A stretch of 64,000 nucleotides of DNA, taken from Archegozetes longisetosus (Eukaryota > Arthropoda > Arachnida > Sarcoptiformes > Trhypochthoniidae). Shown one piece after another: positions 47,904 through 58,989 of the stretch (position 1 is its first letter; every line of letters starts with the position of its first letter). The position numbers and the translations under genes were made by a program. The stretch is from NCBI GenBank assembly GCA_018873245.2, contig JAEMBT020000001.1, forward strand, positions 16,134,220 to 16,198,219, given 5' to 3'. The notes beneath the pieces were generated by a model. It was not told where the DNA came from. It saw nothing but the letters and a program-made list of their open reading frames with translations, and searched no databases.

Positions 47904-47993
47904 TGCCTATCAAATTGGTTCAAAGAAAGCTTTTCAGACTTATTTACTCAACAAATTGTTTAAAATATTTATTCGATTATTCACTGTCATATG

Positions 47994-48511
47994 TAGGATG
48001 ACCACCTCTGGCTTGTCTCATGACGGGGCAAAAATATCAAAGGGGAGACCCTTACATTTTTAAAAATTAAAATGTCGCTTTTATTTGTCATTACAGATAT
48101 TTAGGTGTCATACAATACATTCTAACATTAAAATATTGAAGATTATTAGTCATGGTTGATTTCAAAAGTATATTTTTTCTTAGAAATAGCATCTTTCAAA
48201 TGTTATTCAAATGTAAGAAATACTGGTTTACATCAGATATGTCAAGGCAGTAAAGATTAATTCAATAACTTTTGATTTTAAACCACAGGTGTTCAAAACT
48301 TTAACTGAATTTCTTAGTTCATTGTCATTTGTAAAATAAATTCAATGATTGAATTTCTAAGAAATATTTTTCTAAGCATATTTTTCAAAATAAAAACTGA
48401 AAAACGGCACAACTAATTGTTCCGTCAAGAGTTTTTGGTCTGACGGAATTTCTGCCTTATCTTTAAAAAGACGGGACTATCCCGTCGAACACGGGACGGG
48501 TGGTCACCCTA
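47994..48511. mobile_element. TIR element upstream of family 2 copy 3
   Basis: The ends read TAGGATGACCACC and, reversed, TAGGGTGACCACC, followed by CCCGTC/CCCGTG phrases. Copies 1 and 2 lack the block at this point. The junction is not clean, so the duplication length is unsure. Confidence 0.7.
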
Positions 48512-48756
48512 GTCACATTCCTTTCGATCGTATTGTAGTTTGTGGAAACTCTTCCCTTTAAACAAATGAAAGAATTCGAATTTTGACTTAAATTCATAAA
48601 TATTAAAAAGAAAATAGGATATACTTGTTTTAAATAAAAACTTATAAAATTTGATTTACTTACCGAAAAGGATAGAGTAAAATCTATTAAATCTGAAAAA
48701 AAAGTTTTTAACTCAACTAATGAAGAGCTCAATACAATGAAACTTACGAATTTTTT

Positions 48757-48772
48757 CTCATATTTATACTAA
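48757..48772 (-). promoter_or_regulatory. TATA box of family 2 copy 3
   Basis: The minus strand reads AGTATAAATATGAG, matching copies 1 and 2 in sequence and in its place relative to the GAGCTC block. Confidence 0.55.
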
Positions 48773-49224
48773 AAGTGAATGTTTTCTTTTACATAAAATT
48801 GTAACTCATGATAAATAAAATTTTTAGATAAATGTTGTAATAAAAATTTATAGGGAAGTAAGACAATTACTGATGTGAAAAATATGGCCTTGTTTTAGTC
48901 AAATATTTACGAAAACATATTTACTGCACTAATGATTAACAAATAATGTAAGTTTCTTAACCCTCTTTTACAACTTAACCTCCTTAAACGTATAATTTAC
49001 TATTGGATATTATCTATCCATAAAGAAGATGCACAAAGACCTATAGCGCTATGGTTCTTAATAAATAATGAAACTTATGCAAAACATTTTAACCAATAAA
49101 AAGCATTTCGACAAAAACATAATACTAAATTCATATATAAAAATTTTGAAGTATTTTGAGACGTTTTGTGATAGATTTCTAGCCAAATAAGTGATCCTTA
49201 TTTATTTTGAACTAAATAATATTA

Positions 49225-49945
49225 AATCGAGGTTAAATTATGAAATTGCCCATGAAAAGTGCTGTAATTAATAGTATTATGATGAGATAATCATTTAAAC
49301 AAAATAGTGCCAAAATTGAAAACACGATGTAATTGGTGAAACTATTAGTTCTATGAAAACTGATCTTTCTACCAGACCCGCTTTGCCTAAAATTCCGCAC
49401 TTTTTCTAATGCATCTGCGATATCTAGACCTGTATTTTCAAGTCTTTTCTTCATTGCAGTCTTGAAATTGTTTCCTTAAAGTAAATCTGTACCAATATTT
49501 ACACCAGTATTTAAAGCTCTTTTGCCGAGATATTTGAGGATAGGCATAACAGCTCCAGAAAGGAGGCGACCAAAAGTTTCATGTCTTATGTCAGAATATC
49601 CTGCAATGCAAGATCCTGCTTGGGTAACGTAATAAGTTGTGAAAGGATTTGAGCCCATCTTTTAGCCTTTTACCGAAATGGAGTGTCACAGTTGAATGGC
49701 CAAAATCAAATGGTAGTTTCCTCGGTATCGTCTTTTATATCGATTTCGATGGTATCAAATTCATGACTAATAATTGAATGGTAAAAAGATTCGAGCAAAC
49801 GCAAAAGGTATTGTTCCCCAAATTTAATTTTCTGAGGGATTTCCACTTGACGTAATAAATTAGTCTCTATATTCCAGGTCAAAACAGGTTTGACTACAGA
49901 GCAGTAACCAATATGCCGCCTTGTATGCAGTAACGACTTATAGCC
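49225..49945 (-). mobile_element. Polinton-like (adintovirus-related) fossil fragment
   Basis: Two parts of a virus-like element are recognisable on the minus strand. One resembles the small basic, Gly/Ser-ended capsid-region protein of Polinton/adintovirus elements (about 49230-49660). The other resembles the end of the larger structural protein that precedes it (about 49680-49900). The fragment is broken, has no polymerase, integrase or terminal repeats, and abuts the end of the family 2 unit. It looks moderately old. Confidence 0.65.
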
Positions 49946-50149
49946 TTATGCGCAAAAAAGAGAAAATCGCGTTTAAAATGGCACAACTTTCAAATAGATT
50001 TAAATAATTTATTCTTAATAATTTACTGAATTTCTTAATATTTTTTTCATGTTTTCTGCCATAAGATTGGATGTGATGTACGTTTCTTTCCATTTTCTTT
50101 AGACTTTTGCATCAGTTCATTATTAATCAAGTCTATAGGCGTTTGTCTA

Positions 50150-52860
50150 TTTATAACACAATTAATGAAATGAAATCTTTATTGGTTAACTCAATCAGTT
50201 AAAATACTGGTTTCCATTGAGGACCATCACATAAAACATAAAACACTATGTAAGTATAAGTTCAATAGATTCAAAATTAAATATTAAATTTTAAATTTTA
50301 AAATAATCTTTGACTTTGGCATAAAAATTATTATAACATTGAGCCGATCTTATCTCAAGCGGCAAATCATTCCAAATTTTAATACCTTTAGAAAAAATTG
50401 TATTTTTAAAAAAATTATTTTTGATTCTAGGCTCAATTAATTTTAAACCATCACTAGTTCGGGAACTATATCTCGTGGCAAAGTTAAAAAATATCTCATA
50501 ATGTTTAGCATTTAAGCCATGAATTGACTTCTAAATGAAGTTTACAGTGTGTGCTTTGAATCTATCTGTAATTTGAGCCCATTTTAGTCTATTAAATAAT
50601 AATTCAGGTGAGGTAAAGTTATGCATAAATGTTATGATTCTTGCACATCTCTTTTGCAATTTTACTAGTCTTTGGACATGTTTTTCGTACGTAAAACACC
50701 AAACAGTATCACAGTAGTCAAAAACTGGTTAAACCAAAGCTTTATAAATAAGACTCATAGTAAATTCAGGCAAGAAATATCTCAAACGTGCGAAGATATT
50801 GATTCTTTTTGAGGTTGTTTTACAAAGATATTCTATATGCTCCCCAAAACGCAGACCATGATCAAATATAATACCTAATATTTTAGTTTGAAAGATCCTT
50901 TTGAGTGAGATGTTTCCCAATTTTAAATCTAACTCGATTGATTTCAAAGGCATCCCCATTAATATAAAATTCGACTTTTCATAATTAGGAACCAATCTAT
51001 TTGACTGGAGCCAATCACTTATGAGCTTAAGGTCACTGTTGGTCTTTGCCTTTAACTCTTCATATGTTTTCGGCCCATACAACTAAACTCATATCATCGG
51101 CGAATAATAATAATAGTCCATAGAGTTTTAGTTTAAATATGTCATTAATAAAAATTAAGAATAAAAGTGGCCCCAAACACGTTCCTTGCGGAACACCAAT
51201 AGGTGGACACTGTTTTGGCTCAGACAGTTGTTTCTTGTGAACTAAAAATTGAAATCTCTTATCTAAATAAGATCTGAACCACGAAATTGTCTTCATATCA
51301 CATCCATATCTCTTCAATTTTGTTAACAGAATGTTGTGATCGATCAAATCAAATGCCTTTCTTAAGTCGATCGACACTATGAGACACTTTCGATTTTTGT
51401 TCAGAGCATTTGCAGTTTCATTAATAATGGTTTGAATCGCATCAATAGCTGAATGAGATTTCTTGAAACCAAAATGTTGTAGCGAAAGCAAATTGTTATT
51501 TGATAGAAATTCGCTGAAATTTTGCTCAACATGCTTCTCAAATATTTTCCCAAAAATCGGAATAAGAGATACAGGTCTGTAGTTATTCACTTCACTGTTA
51601 ATTCCAGATTTAAATAGAGGGCAAACTCTTGATATTTTTCAAAGAGTGGGAAAAATTGACGTTTTAATTGATAAATTCATTAGTAAGGTTAAGATAGGCA
51701 GTAAAGCGAATTTGAATAACTTAATCGCTTTCATAGGTATTGCATCACTTCCCGACGCCTTATTTTGTTTCAAATTATTTATAAGTTTTGACACATTATC
51801 TTCTGTCACAGTTGGTATAGAAAAGGTTTTGTCGGTAAAATTTCCTGTTTCGTTATAAGACATGTCATTAGTTATATATTCTTCAACGATCTTCAATAGC
51901 TCTGTTGTAAAATAATTGTTGAACTCTTCAGGCACTAAATCAATATTGCTATGAGATTTAGATTTTTGACTGTTTTTAGTCGAAATAACCTTTGAGAGCA
52001 ATTTCCATAGCTGTTTGTTATCACCTTTACATGGTTTTATTTTGCTGTGAAAATAGTTTCTTTTACTTTTAGAAATTTGTGTATTTATTAAGTTTCTGTA
52101 TAATTTGTAATTTCTGTAGAGATGTTCGGACACGACTCCAGAAATTTTTTTATTAGAAATAATTTCCTTTTTGAGTCTGTCTCGAACTTTCATGAGTTTT
52201 ATTATCTCTTTACTGATCCACTCGTTAGGCTTCTCAAGTTTTACTCTAATATTATTCACCGGAATGTTATCTCTCATAAGTAAATGAAAATTTTGTGTGA
52301 ATTCAGTGCAAATATGGTTCACATTTTGTGTATCTAGAGCTTCGATTTTCATTTCAAATAATTTATGTTCAATAGCTTTATAATCAATGTTTTTATAATC
52401 AAAATACTTAATAGATTTGTGACTTTTCTTCTTCACTTTAAGTCCAATATTTAATTTCCTTTTTACATAAATTGGTTGATGATCTGATAGAGAGAATGGC
52501 AATACACCTGAACCTGAAATATTATTCAATGTATTGACATAAATATGATCTAAAGTTGTTGCAGACGTTTCTGTTACTCTCGTAAAGGCATCAATAAGTT
52601 GAGAAAAGCCACTATCTCTTACTGTTAACGATTCATTGTTGTCATTATTATTGACATCAATATTAAAGTCGCCCAATATTATACATTCTTTATCAAGCAT
52701 ATCTTCAAAGTAATCAAAAAAATAACTTCTGATAGACTTAGTCTTGTTTGGTGAACAATATATGAGAATAAGATAAAATGGATGAGAAAACTTTTGGTTG
52801 ATCTCCAGTACAATATGTTCAAAATCAATACATACTGTAAATCTTTAGGTAGATCCTTTA
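50150..52860 (-). mobile_element. CR1/Jockey-type LINE, 5'-truncated
   Basis: The minus strand carries the C-terminal half of an endonuclease (ILGDFN and SDHQP motifs, about 52850-52440) and a reverse transcriptase ('VNNYRPVSLIP', 'DLRKAFDLIDH', 'GVPQGTCLGPLLFLIFIND', active site FADD). An RT-associated C-terminal region follows, and the 3' end is near 50150 with repeated 'tttcat'. The 5' end is lost within the endonuclease. Damage seen: a TGA near 51640, a frameshift just after FADD (about 51075), and stops near 50732 and 50534. It is a dead copy made by target-primed reverse transcription. The clade could be CR1, L2 or Daphne. Confidence 0.9.
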
Positions 52861-53528
52861 AAGTCAGTTTTTGGCAAATGCTTTATGTTCATTATAACAA
52901 TCGTTATGATAAATATAATGTAATAAACGTTAAAACAGATTAGTTGTATATTGAATTAATTATTGGCATTTGATAATTTTATATTCGATTTGTTTTGACT
53001 TTAGCAAACATTCAAGAGTTGAAAGCATTTAATTTTTAGTTAACAAGTTGTGAAGTTAGCTAGTAAATGGTAGTGGCTTGTTTCCTAATACTTATGATCA
53101 AGAGATAATTATACATAAGATCATACATTCAGATCAGAGTTAAGGTAATTTTCAAATGACAAAACTTATAGTTTAATAAATTAAGAACTTTAATCACAAA
53201 CGCTTTTTAATTAAACTCATAAAAATTTGATTTTTTGTTTCAGGTCTAAATTTTATGCTTAAACAAATGCTTAAACTTTAGTTTGAGTCATTTTAACGTT
53301 TTTCTTTTTTCTTATGAATGAAATTGTTCGCAAAGCAATGCATATTTTATCGCCTGATATCGTTTCTGTCCATTTATACTTTACTCTCAAACTACTACTT
53401 ATGCGTGGTTTGCGGACTTTTCCAAACACTTAAAGGAAACAAATTGTAAACTTCTATCCGCACTATAAACTAGTTTTACTCACAATGAACCTTCTGCAGC
53501 AAACGTCACAAATTGAAATTTTTTTATT
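52861..53528. other. intergenic, nothing recognised
   Basis: AT-rich DNA between the LINE and a long inverted repeat. Confidence 0.5.
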
Positions 53529-54060
53529 AAATCAACCTTAGGCATACTATAAAACATATATAAAAAATTAACTGCCAACACGTTACGTAAGATATATTTT
53601 TTGCAATTTAATTTTTTCAAGTTTTACCGATTAATGTCTGAATGCAAAGTTAATCAAAGAGCTTTCGTGGTGCTGAGGTAGAGTGTTTGATATCAAACTT
53701 CTAAGCCTCGGGTTCGATACTTTGATCTTCAAATTTTCTTTGCCTCTGAAACTTTAGAAACTTTAATTTTTTACATATTTTATATGCAAAATATGTTTTA
53801 TTTGTAAACAAATCATTTGAATACTATTCAATTGCGAAAATTAATTTAATATTTTTAATATTGTCGGTGAATTAACAAATTTCACAATTGAATAGTATTC
53901 AAACACTCTACCTCAACGCCACGAAGGCTCTTTGATTAACTTTGTATTCAAACAGTAATCGATAAAACTTGAAAAATTAAATTGCAAAAAAATATATTAC
54001 GTAACGCGCTGGCCGCTAATTTTTTATATATGTTTTATGTTGTGCCTAAGATTGATTTAA
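53529..54060. repeat. long inverted repeat with tRNA-like (SINE-type) ends
   Basis: Arms 53529-53690 and 53899-54060 are inverted copies (about 80-85% by eye). Their inner ends hold a box A-like 'tggcgttgaggtagagtg' or 'tggtgctgaggtagagtg'. Beside the left arm is a box B-like GGGTTCGATAC (53709-53719). No tRNA cloverleaf can be folded, so this is a tRNA-derived repeat pair and not a tRNA gene. Confidence 0.6.
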
Positions 54061-54983
54061 AGAGTTGATCTTTTTCTAAACAGTTGATTAGTTTTCAAGA
54101 TATGAATGAGTTATTCAAAAATTGAGACGTTTGGCACCCAAATCTAAATGCCCTAATTTTAGGCGTAATTATCGCTGTCGTGACCTACGCCAGAGGGCAC
54201 CGGGCAATGTTCAATCCCTAATCAAATCTTCATTATATAGTATGTGCCGCTTCATTAATCACTAAACTGAGATGATATGTTTAAAGCTTTTTATATTTTG
54301 ATACCTTAACCAGCTATTTATGAGCTGCATCTGATCGATGTGTAATATCGAAGAAAAATTGCACTTAGTATAGGAGTTTAGGAGCTATTGGCACATATAA
54401 TTGATACCAATGAATATTTAAACTCTGCCAAACTTGTATCAATATCTTCAAACAACTTATTTCTGCCTCTAACTAGCTCATAAATACCAAAAATAAGTAC
54501 ATTCAAACAACAAATGCCTAATCAAAGTCTAGTTTTCATTGACTGAAGGATTACCTCAAAAGTATAACATTTACTCTCGAAAACTGGTGCTGTAAATAAT
54601 CGTAACATTTAAATACAGAAAGCTTTTAGAACTGTAAATGGTTTTCTACAAGTACAGTTGAACCCGTTTACAATTTTGGTGCAGTGAAAAGCGTTCAATA
54701 TAGACAGAATAGACTGCATTGAGTTGGGAATTATTCAAAGTAAAATTGTCACTCAAACCGAAGCTTAAAAACCAATTAATTGTATGTTTAAGTTAGACGG
54801 CTTTACAAAATAACACATTTTATTAAAAGAGATTTAAGAATTTGAATCACACTCAAAGCTACCATCTATTAGATCGTAGATATGAATAATAAACTTTTAT
54901 TCAAATGAGTTTTTAGTTTTTAGCGGCATTTCCTCAGAAAAAATTAATCAAAACCTTATAATGCGTTTCGACGCCTCTATAAC
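54061..54983. other. intergenic, nothing firm
   Basis: No gene. 'Tacagttgaacccgttta' at about 54653 resembles a pogo-type MITE end, but its partner was not found. Confidence 0.45.
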
Positions 54984-55704
54984 CAGTGATGCTCAACGCT
55001 CGAGCGTCTTACCCCCGAGCGCCGAGCACGAGCGTTGAGCGTCAAGTCATAGTACGTATCTCCCAAATTAGAAATACAGTATAGATATTTTTTAATGCAA
55101 AAAAGTTAGTATTTACTAAATATAAAATTTTACACAAAAATTTATGACTTATTCTGTTTTAAAGAATTTAGACAGAATCTTTTTGAGTCTGAAACTAAGT
55201 GTGTTTACATATGAAAGCGTTTATGAAAGAAAGACAGACAGACAGAGATTGGTATAAAATGTATTATCAAAAACTTCTAACACTTAAGTCAATGATTATT
55301 CAAAAAGTTATAAACTTATAAGCTATCACTAGACTTATTAGTGCTTTTAAATATGGACTCTAATGTATTGCAATCTCTCTCTTTTATAAACGGTTTCATA
55401 TCTTCAATATAAACATTTTATTTATATGACATCAGATTTTGAACTAAAGTGTTTGGATGGTTTTCAATCAGTGAGTATCATGTATATGGAATTTATATAC
55501 AGATAAAGTTACAGCTTAAATAAAATAAGTTAATTTTATGCAGAAAAAGCCTTTCAATTCATGAACTTTGCTTACTTGACGCTCGGCAAACGCTCGGCGC
55601 TCGAGCGCCTTGAAAAAGTGAGCGCTGAGCGTTAGCGCGAGCGCCTTGAAAAAGTGAGCGCTGAGCGTTAGCGCGAGCGCCGAGCGCGAGCGTGTGCATC
55701 ACTG
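54984..55704. mobile_element. hAT-type MITE, GC-rich ends, copy 2
   Basis: CAGTGATGC...GCATCACTG with a perfect 8-bp duplication TCTATAAC (54976-54983 and 55705-55712). It is shorter at the left end than copy 1, and the right end has a local duplication of a GAGCGCCTTGAAAAAGT block (about 55605-55680). The core is nearly identical to copies 1 and 3, so activity was recent. Confidence 0.93.
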
Positions 55705-55752
55705 TCTATAACTCATTCAATGATTAATTAGTTACTGAAGACAAACGAAGTT

Positions 55753-56639
55753 ATGACTGACAAGGAAGAGTATGGAACTATGGAGGTCTCTATTTTAATG
55801 GAATTTTTTTATGAAACAAGCATTATATGCTTATAAAATTTATCAAGTGAGGTATCAAAATGCTCAGTTCGATGTTCTGAGTCCAACGATATATCACTTG
55901 GGGGAGTCGGCCACTTCCATCAGGAGTTGGCCAGAAGTGGTCAGGTTCGGGTTGAAGGTGGTCAAGTGTGGTATCAAAATGTTCAACTTGTCGAACTGAA
56001 TCCAATGATGTATCATACTTGGACGTGGAGGGTCGAGAACCCCCTTAGACACACTAGTCAAGATTACCCCATTTGTTTATATATGATTTCTAAAATATTT
56101 ATCGGGCCCTAATTGTTATAAGAACCACATTAAGCAGTAACGAGTACCTTAAATTTTATAAGCATATAATGCTTGTTTCATAAAAAAAAATTCCATTAAA
56201 ATCGAGACCTCCACAGTTCCATACTCTTCCTTGTGAGTACGAGATCGAAAAAATATTAGACAAACGTATTATTAATGGCGGCGAACAATATTTGATTAAA
56301 TGCAAAAATAGTGATAACAACGAGTGGAGACAATTGCATGAACTAAATGCATGTCAACAATTGATCGACGACTTCAATAGTAATTGTAACAAAAGTGAGG
56401 ACTACTTCGATGTTTTCGATCGTGGATATCATGCTCTGAACATTTTGGGCGCCAAACTCAGCGACAAAAATGAGTTATTATTTCTCGTTATGTTTAGAGA
56501 AGACTTAACTAAAGCCCATCTCATCCCTAATGATGTGTTACATAAAAAGTGTCCGAAAGTGTCCGCAACTTCTCATCAGATTCTACGAAAAGAATACGCT
56601 CTGGAAAACAAACTGATTTCCTATTTCTTAATTTTGTGA
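55753..56639 (+). pseudogene. HP1-like chromodomain/chromoshadow gene split by a foldback
   Basis: From 56235 an open frame of 134 residues encodes a chromodomain (EYEIEKILDKRIINGGEQYL to about residue 48), then a chromoshadow domain (FDRG...NILGAKLSD...LLFLVMF...KKCPKV, residues 61-120). HP1 proteins bind methylated histone H3 and form dimers through the shadow domain. The first cage aromatic (Tyr2) and Trp31 are kept, but the usual Trp of 'LIKWK' is Cys23. Upstream, ATG-ACT-GA at 55753-55760 is separated from the rest by a 473-bp foldback with a TGA duplication. Without it the gene would read MTEYEIEK. The gene has no introns, so it may be a retrocopy. Now probably not translated as a whole. 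Confidence 0.75.
55761..56233. mobile_element. foldback/TIR element in the HP1-like gene
   Basis: Nearly identical inverted arms of about 85 bp (CAAGGAAGAGTATGGAACT at the left and its reverse at the right) lie around a loop with two degenerate direct repeats ('ggtatcaaaatg...aacgatatatca'). It is flanked by TGA (55758-55760 and 56234-56236). No coding. Confidence 0.8.
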
Positions 56640-57152
56640 TGTTTTCTTTTATTCACTTTTAGTTTTTTCTTTTTCTAATTGTTTTCCTTTTTTCTCAGTG
56701 GTGTTTCAAATATTGTTATCTGTTTTGTTTATTTTGCATATTTTGCATATTTTGCATATTTTGCACATTTATGTTTCGCTTTATATAACGTAATGCATGA
56801 AAAGTATTAGCTATTAGTTAGTTTTCAAATAATTGATTCGAACAATAGCTTACAATTGAAATAAGTTTTGTTTTAATATTTATGAAGTGTTGTAATTGTT
56901 TTAAGATTTGACGATTCATTTCATATTAACCTTGAATTTAATGAAATGGATTCAAATATCAATAATGAATACCTTCGACAATAAATTTAAAATGAGTTTA
57001 GCTCGATTTTAGTAAAAATGTTATTTGCTCCAAATTGTGCTCCAAATTGAGGTGCATTTCATTTAATTTTTACAAACGTTACACTAATTGCAACACATTT
57101 GAAGCACTTTCTCTCTCATAACTTCAGTCTAACCTTCAATTGTGACTGGGCT
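56640..57152. other. intergenic with a small tandem repeat
   Basis: Four 9-bp units ATTTTGCAT occur at 56731-56766. Otherwise AT-rich with no gene. Confidence 0.6.
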
Positions 57153-57880
57153 ATTTTATAGAGTTAAAAATCAAGCCTAAGACTAAGCCTAAGGCATAGT
57201 CTTTAGGCTGGAAGACTATAAAATAGCGTAGTTTGCAGTTTCAGGCTGCTCTCAACCTCTTAGCCTTTAGGCTTAACCTCAGACCAAAAGCCTTAACCTC
57301 AATCTAACCTCTTAGCCTCTCATGTGAGAAACTTCTTACATATATTCTTTATTAATTGAGCAAAGGATAAGTAATTTATTATGTATTGTTGACTAGATTC
57401 AGTTGAAATACAAAAGAAAGTAATGTTCACATTAATCATTAAAAATGTTCAACCACGATTCTTAAAGCATCAATGTTTTAATAGTTTACTTATTCAAACG
57501 ATTGCCTCTTTGAGTTGCCAAATCTCTAGCTTTTGAGGATACCTACTCACAGGAACACTTGTGGCTGGAATTGCAAAAAATTTCAACATTCAAGTGTAAT
57601 ACTTGTAGTTTGATACTGTGATGCTATGTTATTTGAAAGAAGTCTTTTCATTTCGTTTTGGGGAATTTTATTTTCAATAATTTGTATATTTGGAGACCAA
57701 GAGGTTAACCTGACCAGACCAAGGCTTAGGCTGTAGGCTTAGCATCCTCATAACTTCATAGTCTTATGCTTGGTCTTTAGGCTTCACAATTAGGAGAAGT
57801 TTAGGCTTTAGGCTAAATCTAAGACCAAACTTGAGGTTAGGCCGCCTAAAACTTCTAACTCTACTATTTTATTATTGTTT
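57153..57880. repeat. inverted-repeat element rich in GCCTAAG motifs
   Basis: The outer ends ('tattttatagagttaaaaatca' and, reversed, 'aaatagtagagttagaagtttt') face each other. Inside, both flanks are packed with short AGGCTTAG/AGCCTAAG variants (57170-57330 and 57700-57845) in both orientations. Looks like a non-autonomous element with subterminal repeats. Confidence 0.55.
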
Positions 57881-58004
57881 AAATTTAAGTTTACCATTTA
57901 ATATTTAGTTTTCTCATTAATATACTAGTATTTAATATCAGACAATAAGTTAACCTTAAATATTGTATTTCAGAATCACTTCAAATAGATTGTAGTACAG
58001 AGTC

Positions 58005-58480
58005 GTCACAGCTATTGCTTGCTGATGTTGGGTCCTAAAAGTTTGAGACCCTATTTGAGGGCAGAGGTCAATTATTGCGTAATTAATTTAAGTGTAACAA
58101 AACGGTTAATCATTGGTTTAACACTTGAAAGCTTCGTATTATGTCATAAAACCATATCTATGACGCTCAGATCAGTCAAACCAATCGTTTCGTTCACTCA
58201 AAACAATTTGAATCATAACTGTTATGATCACTATGACCCCTACGATCATTATGACCTCTGTGACTCAAATTGTTTTGAGTAAACCAAATGATTGGTTTGG
58301 CTGATCTGAGCGTCATAGAAATCATCTGATGACATAAAAAGGCAACTGTAAATGTGTTAAGCCAATAATTTATTAGATATAGCTTAATTATGCAATAATT
58401 GACCGCTACTCCAAACTTTTAGTTACTGAAGTTTCCGTTTTAAGACAGTGTCAGCACCTCCTGGTTGCCAGCAATCGCTG
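58005..58480. repeat. foldback repeat, about 200-bp arms
   Basis: Left arm about 58005-58212, right arm about 58265-58480, sharing 'gacgctcagatcag', 'caattattgc' and 'caaacttttag' in inverted order. The centre holds short repeats of the type 'tatgaccnctacgatcat'. The 87-codon frame crossing it is incidental. Confidence 0.7.
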
Positions 58481-58490
58481 TAACGATATA

Positions 58491-58690
58491 CTGAAAAGAG
58501 TCGTAATTAAAAAATATATAATGATTTGGTATTTTTATTATCAAAGATGAGGAAACGGGACGTAATTGATAATATTACGATAATATCTTTAAACATAGAT
58601 TTATAATATTATCAATTACGTCCCGTTTCCTCATCTTTGATAATAAAAATACCAAATCATTATATATTTTTTAATTACGACTCTTTTCAG
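58491..58690. repeat. perfect 87-bp inverted repeat
   Basis: 58491-58577 and 58604-58690 are exact reverse complements over 87 bp, with a 26-bp spacer. The outer ends read CTGAAAAGAG and CTCTTTTCAG. No coding. Confidence 0.95.
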
Positions 58691-58989
58691 TTGAGACGCA
58701 ATATAAGCCCCTTTTTCACATTTTAAATTATTTTTACCAAAAATTTTCATAATTTAACAACAATTCAATCAATTTTATCACAGTATAAAGTTATGTAATT
58801 AATTAAGTGTTATGTTTATGTTAAAGTGCTTTTTGATTGGTTAAAAAGTTTTGTGTAAGTTTCATTATTTTTAAGACCTCTAACTCTAGAGGTGTTTGTG
58901 CATCTTCTTTTTTGGACGAGTAATATAACTAATTTTGTTGTGCAGTTTGTGTTCAATTTGATGCAAAATGGTTTTATATAGTATCAAAT

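Noticed and set aside
53668-53735. A possible functional tRNA gene
   Set aside because: Boxes A and B can be seen, but acceptor and T stems do not pair, so it is at most tRNA-derived.
56731-56766. A CRISPR-like or regulatory array
   Set aside because: It is a plain 9-bp tandem repeat without spacers, and the window is eukaryotic.
58019-58282. An 87-codon frame ending in YDHYDPYDHYDLCD-like repeats
   Set aside because: It runs across the centre and left arm of a foldback repeat. The low-complexity end comes from short DNA repeats.
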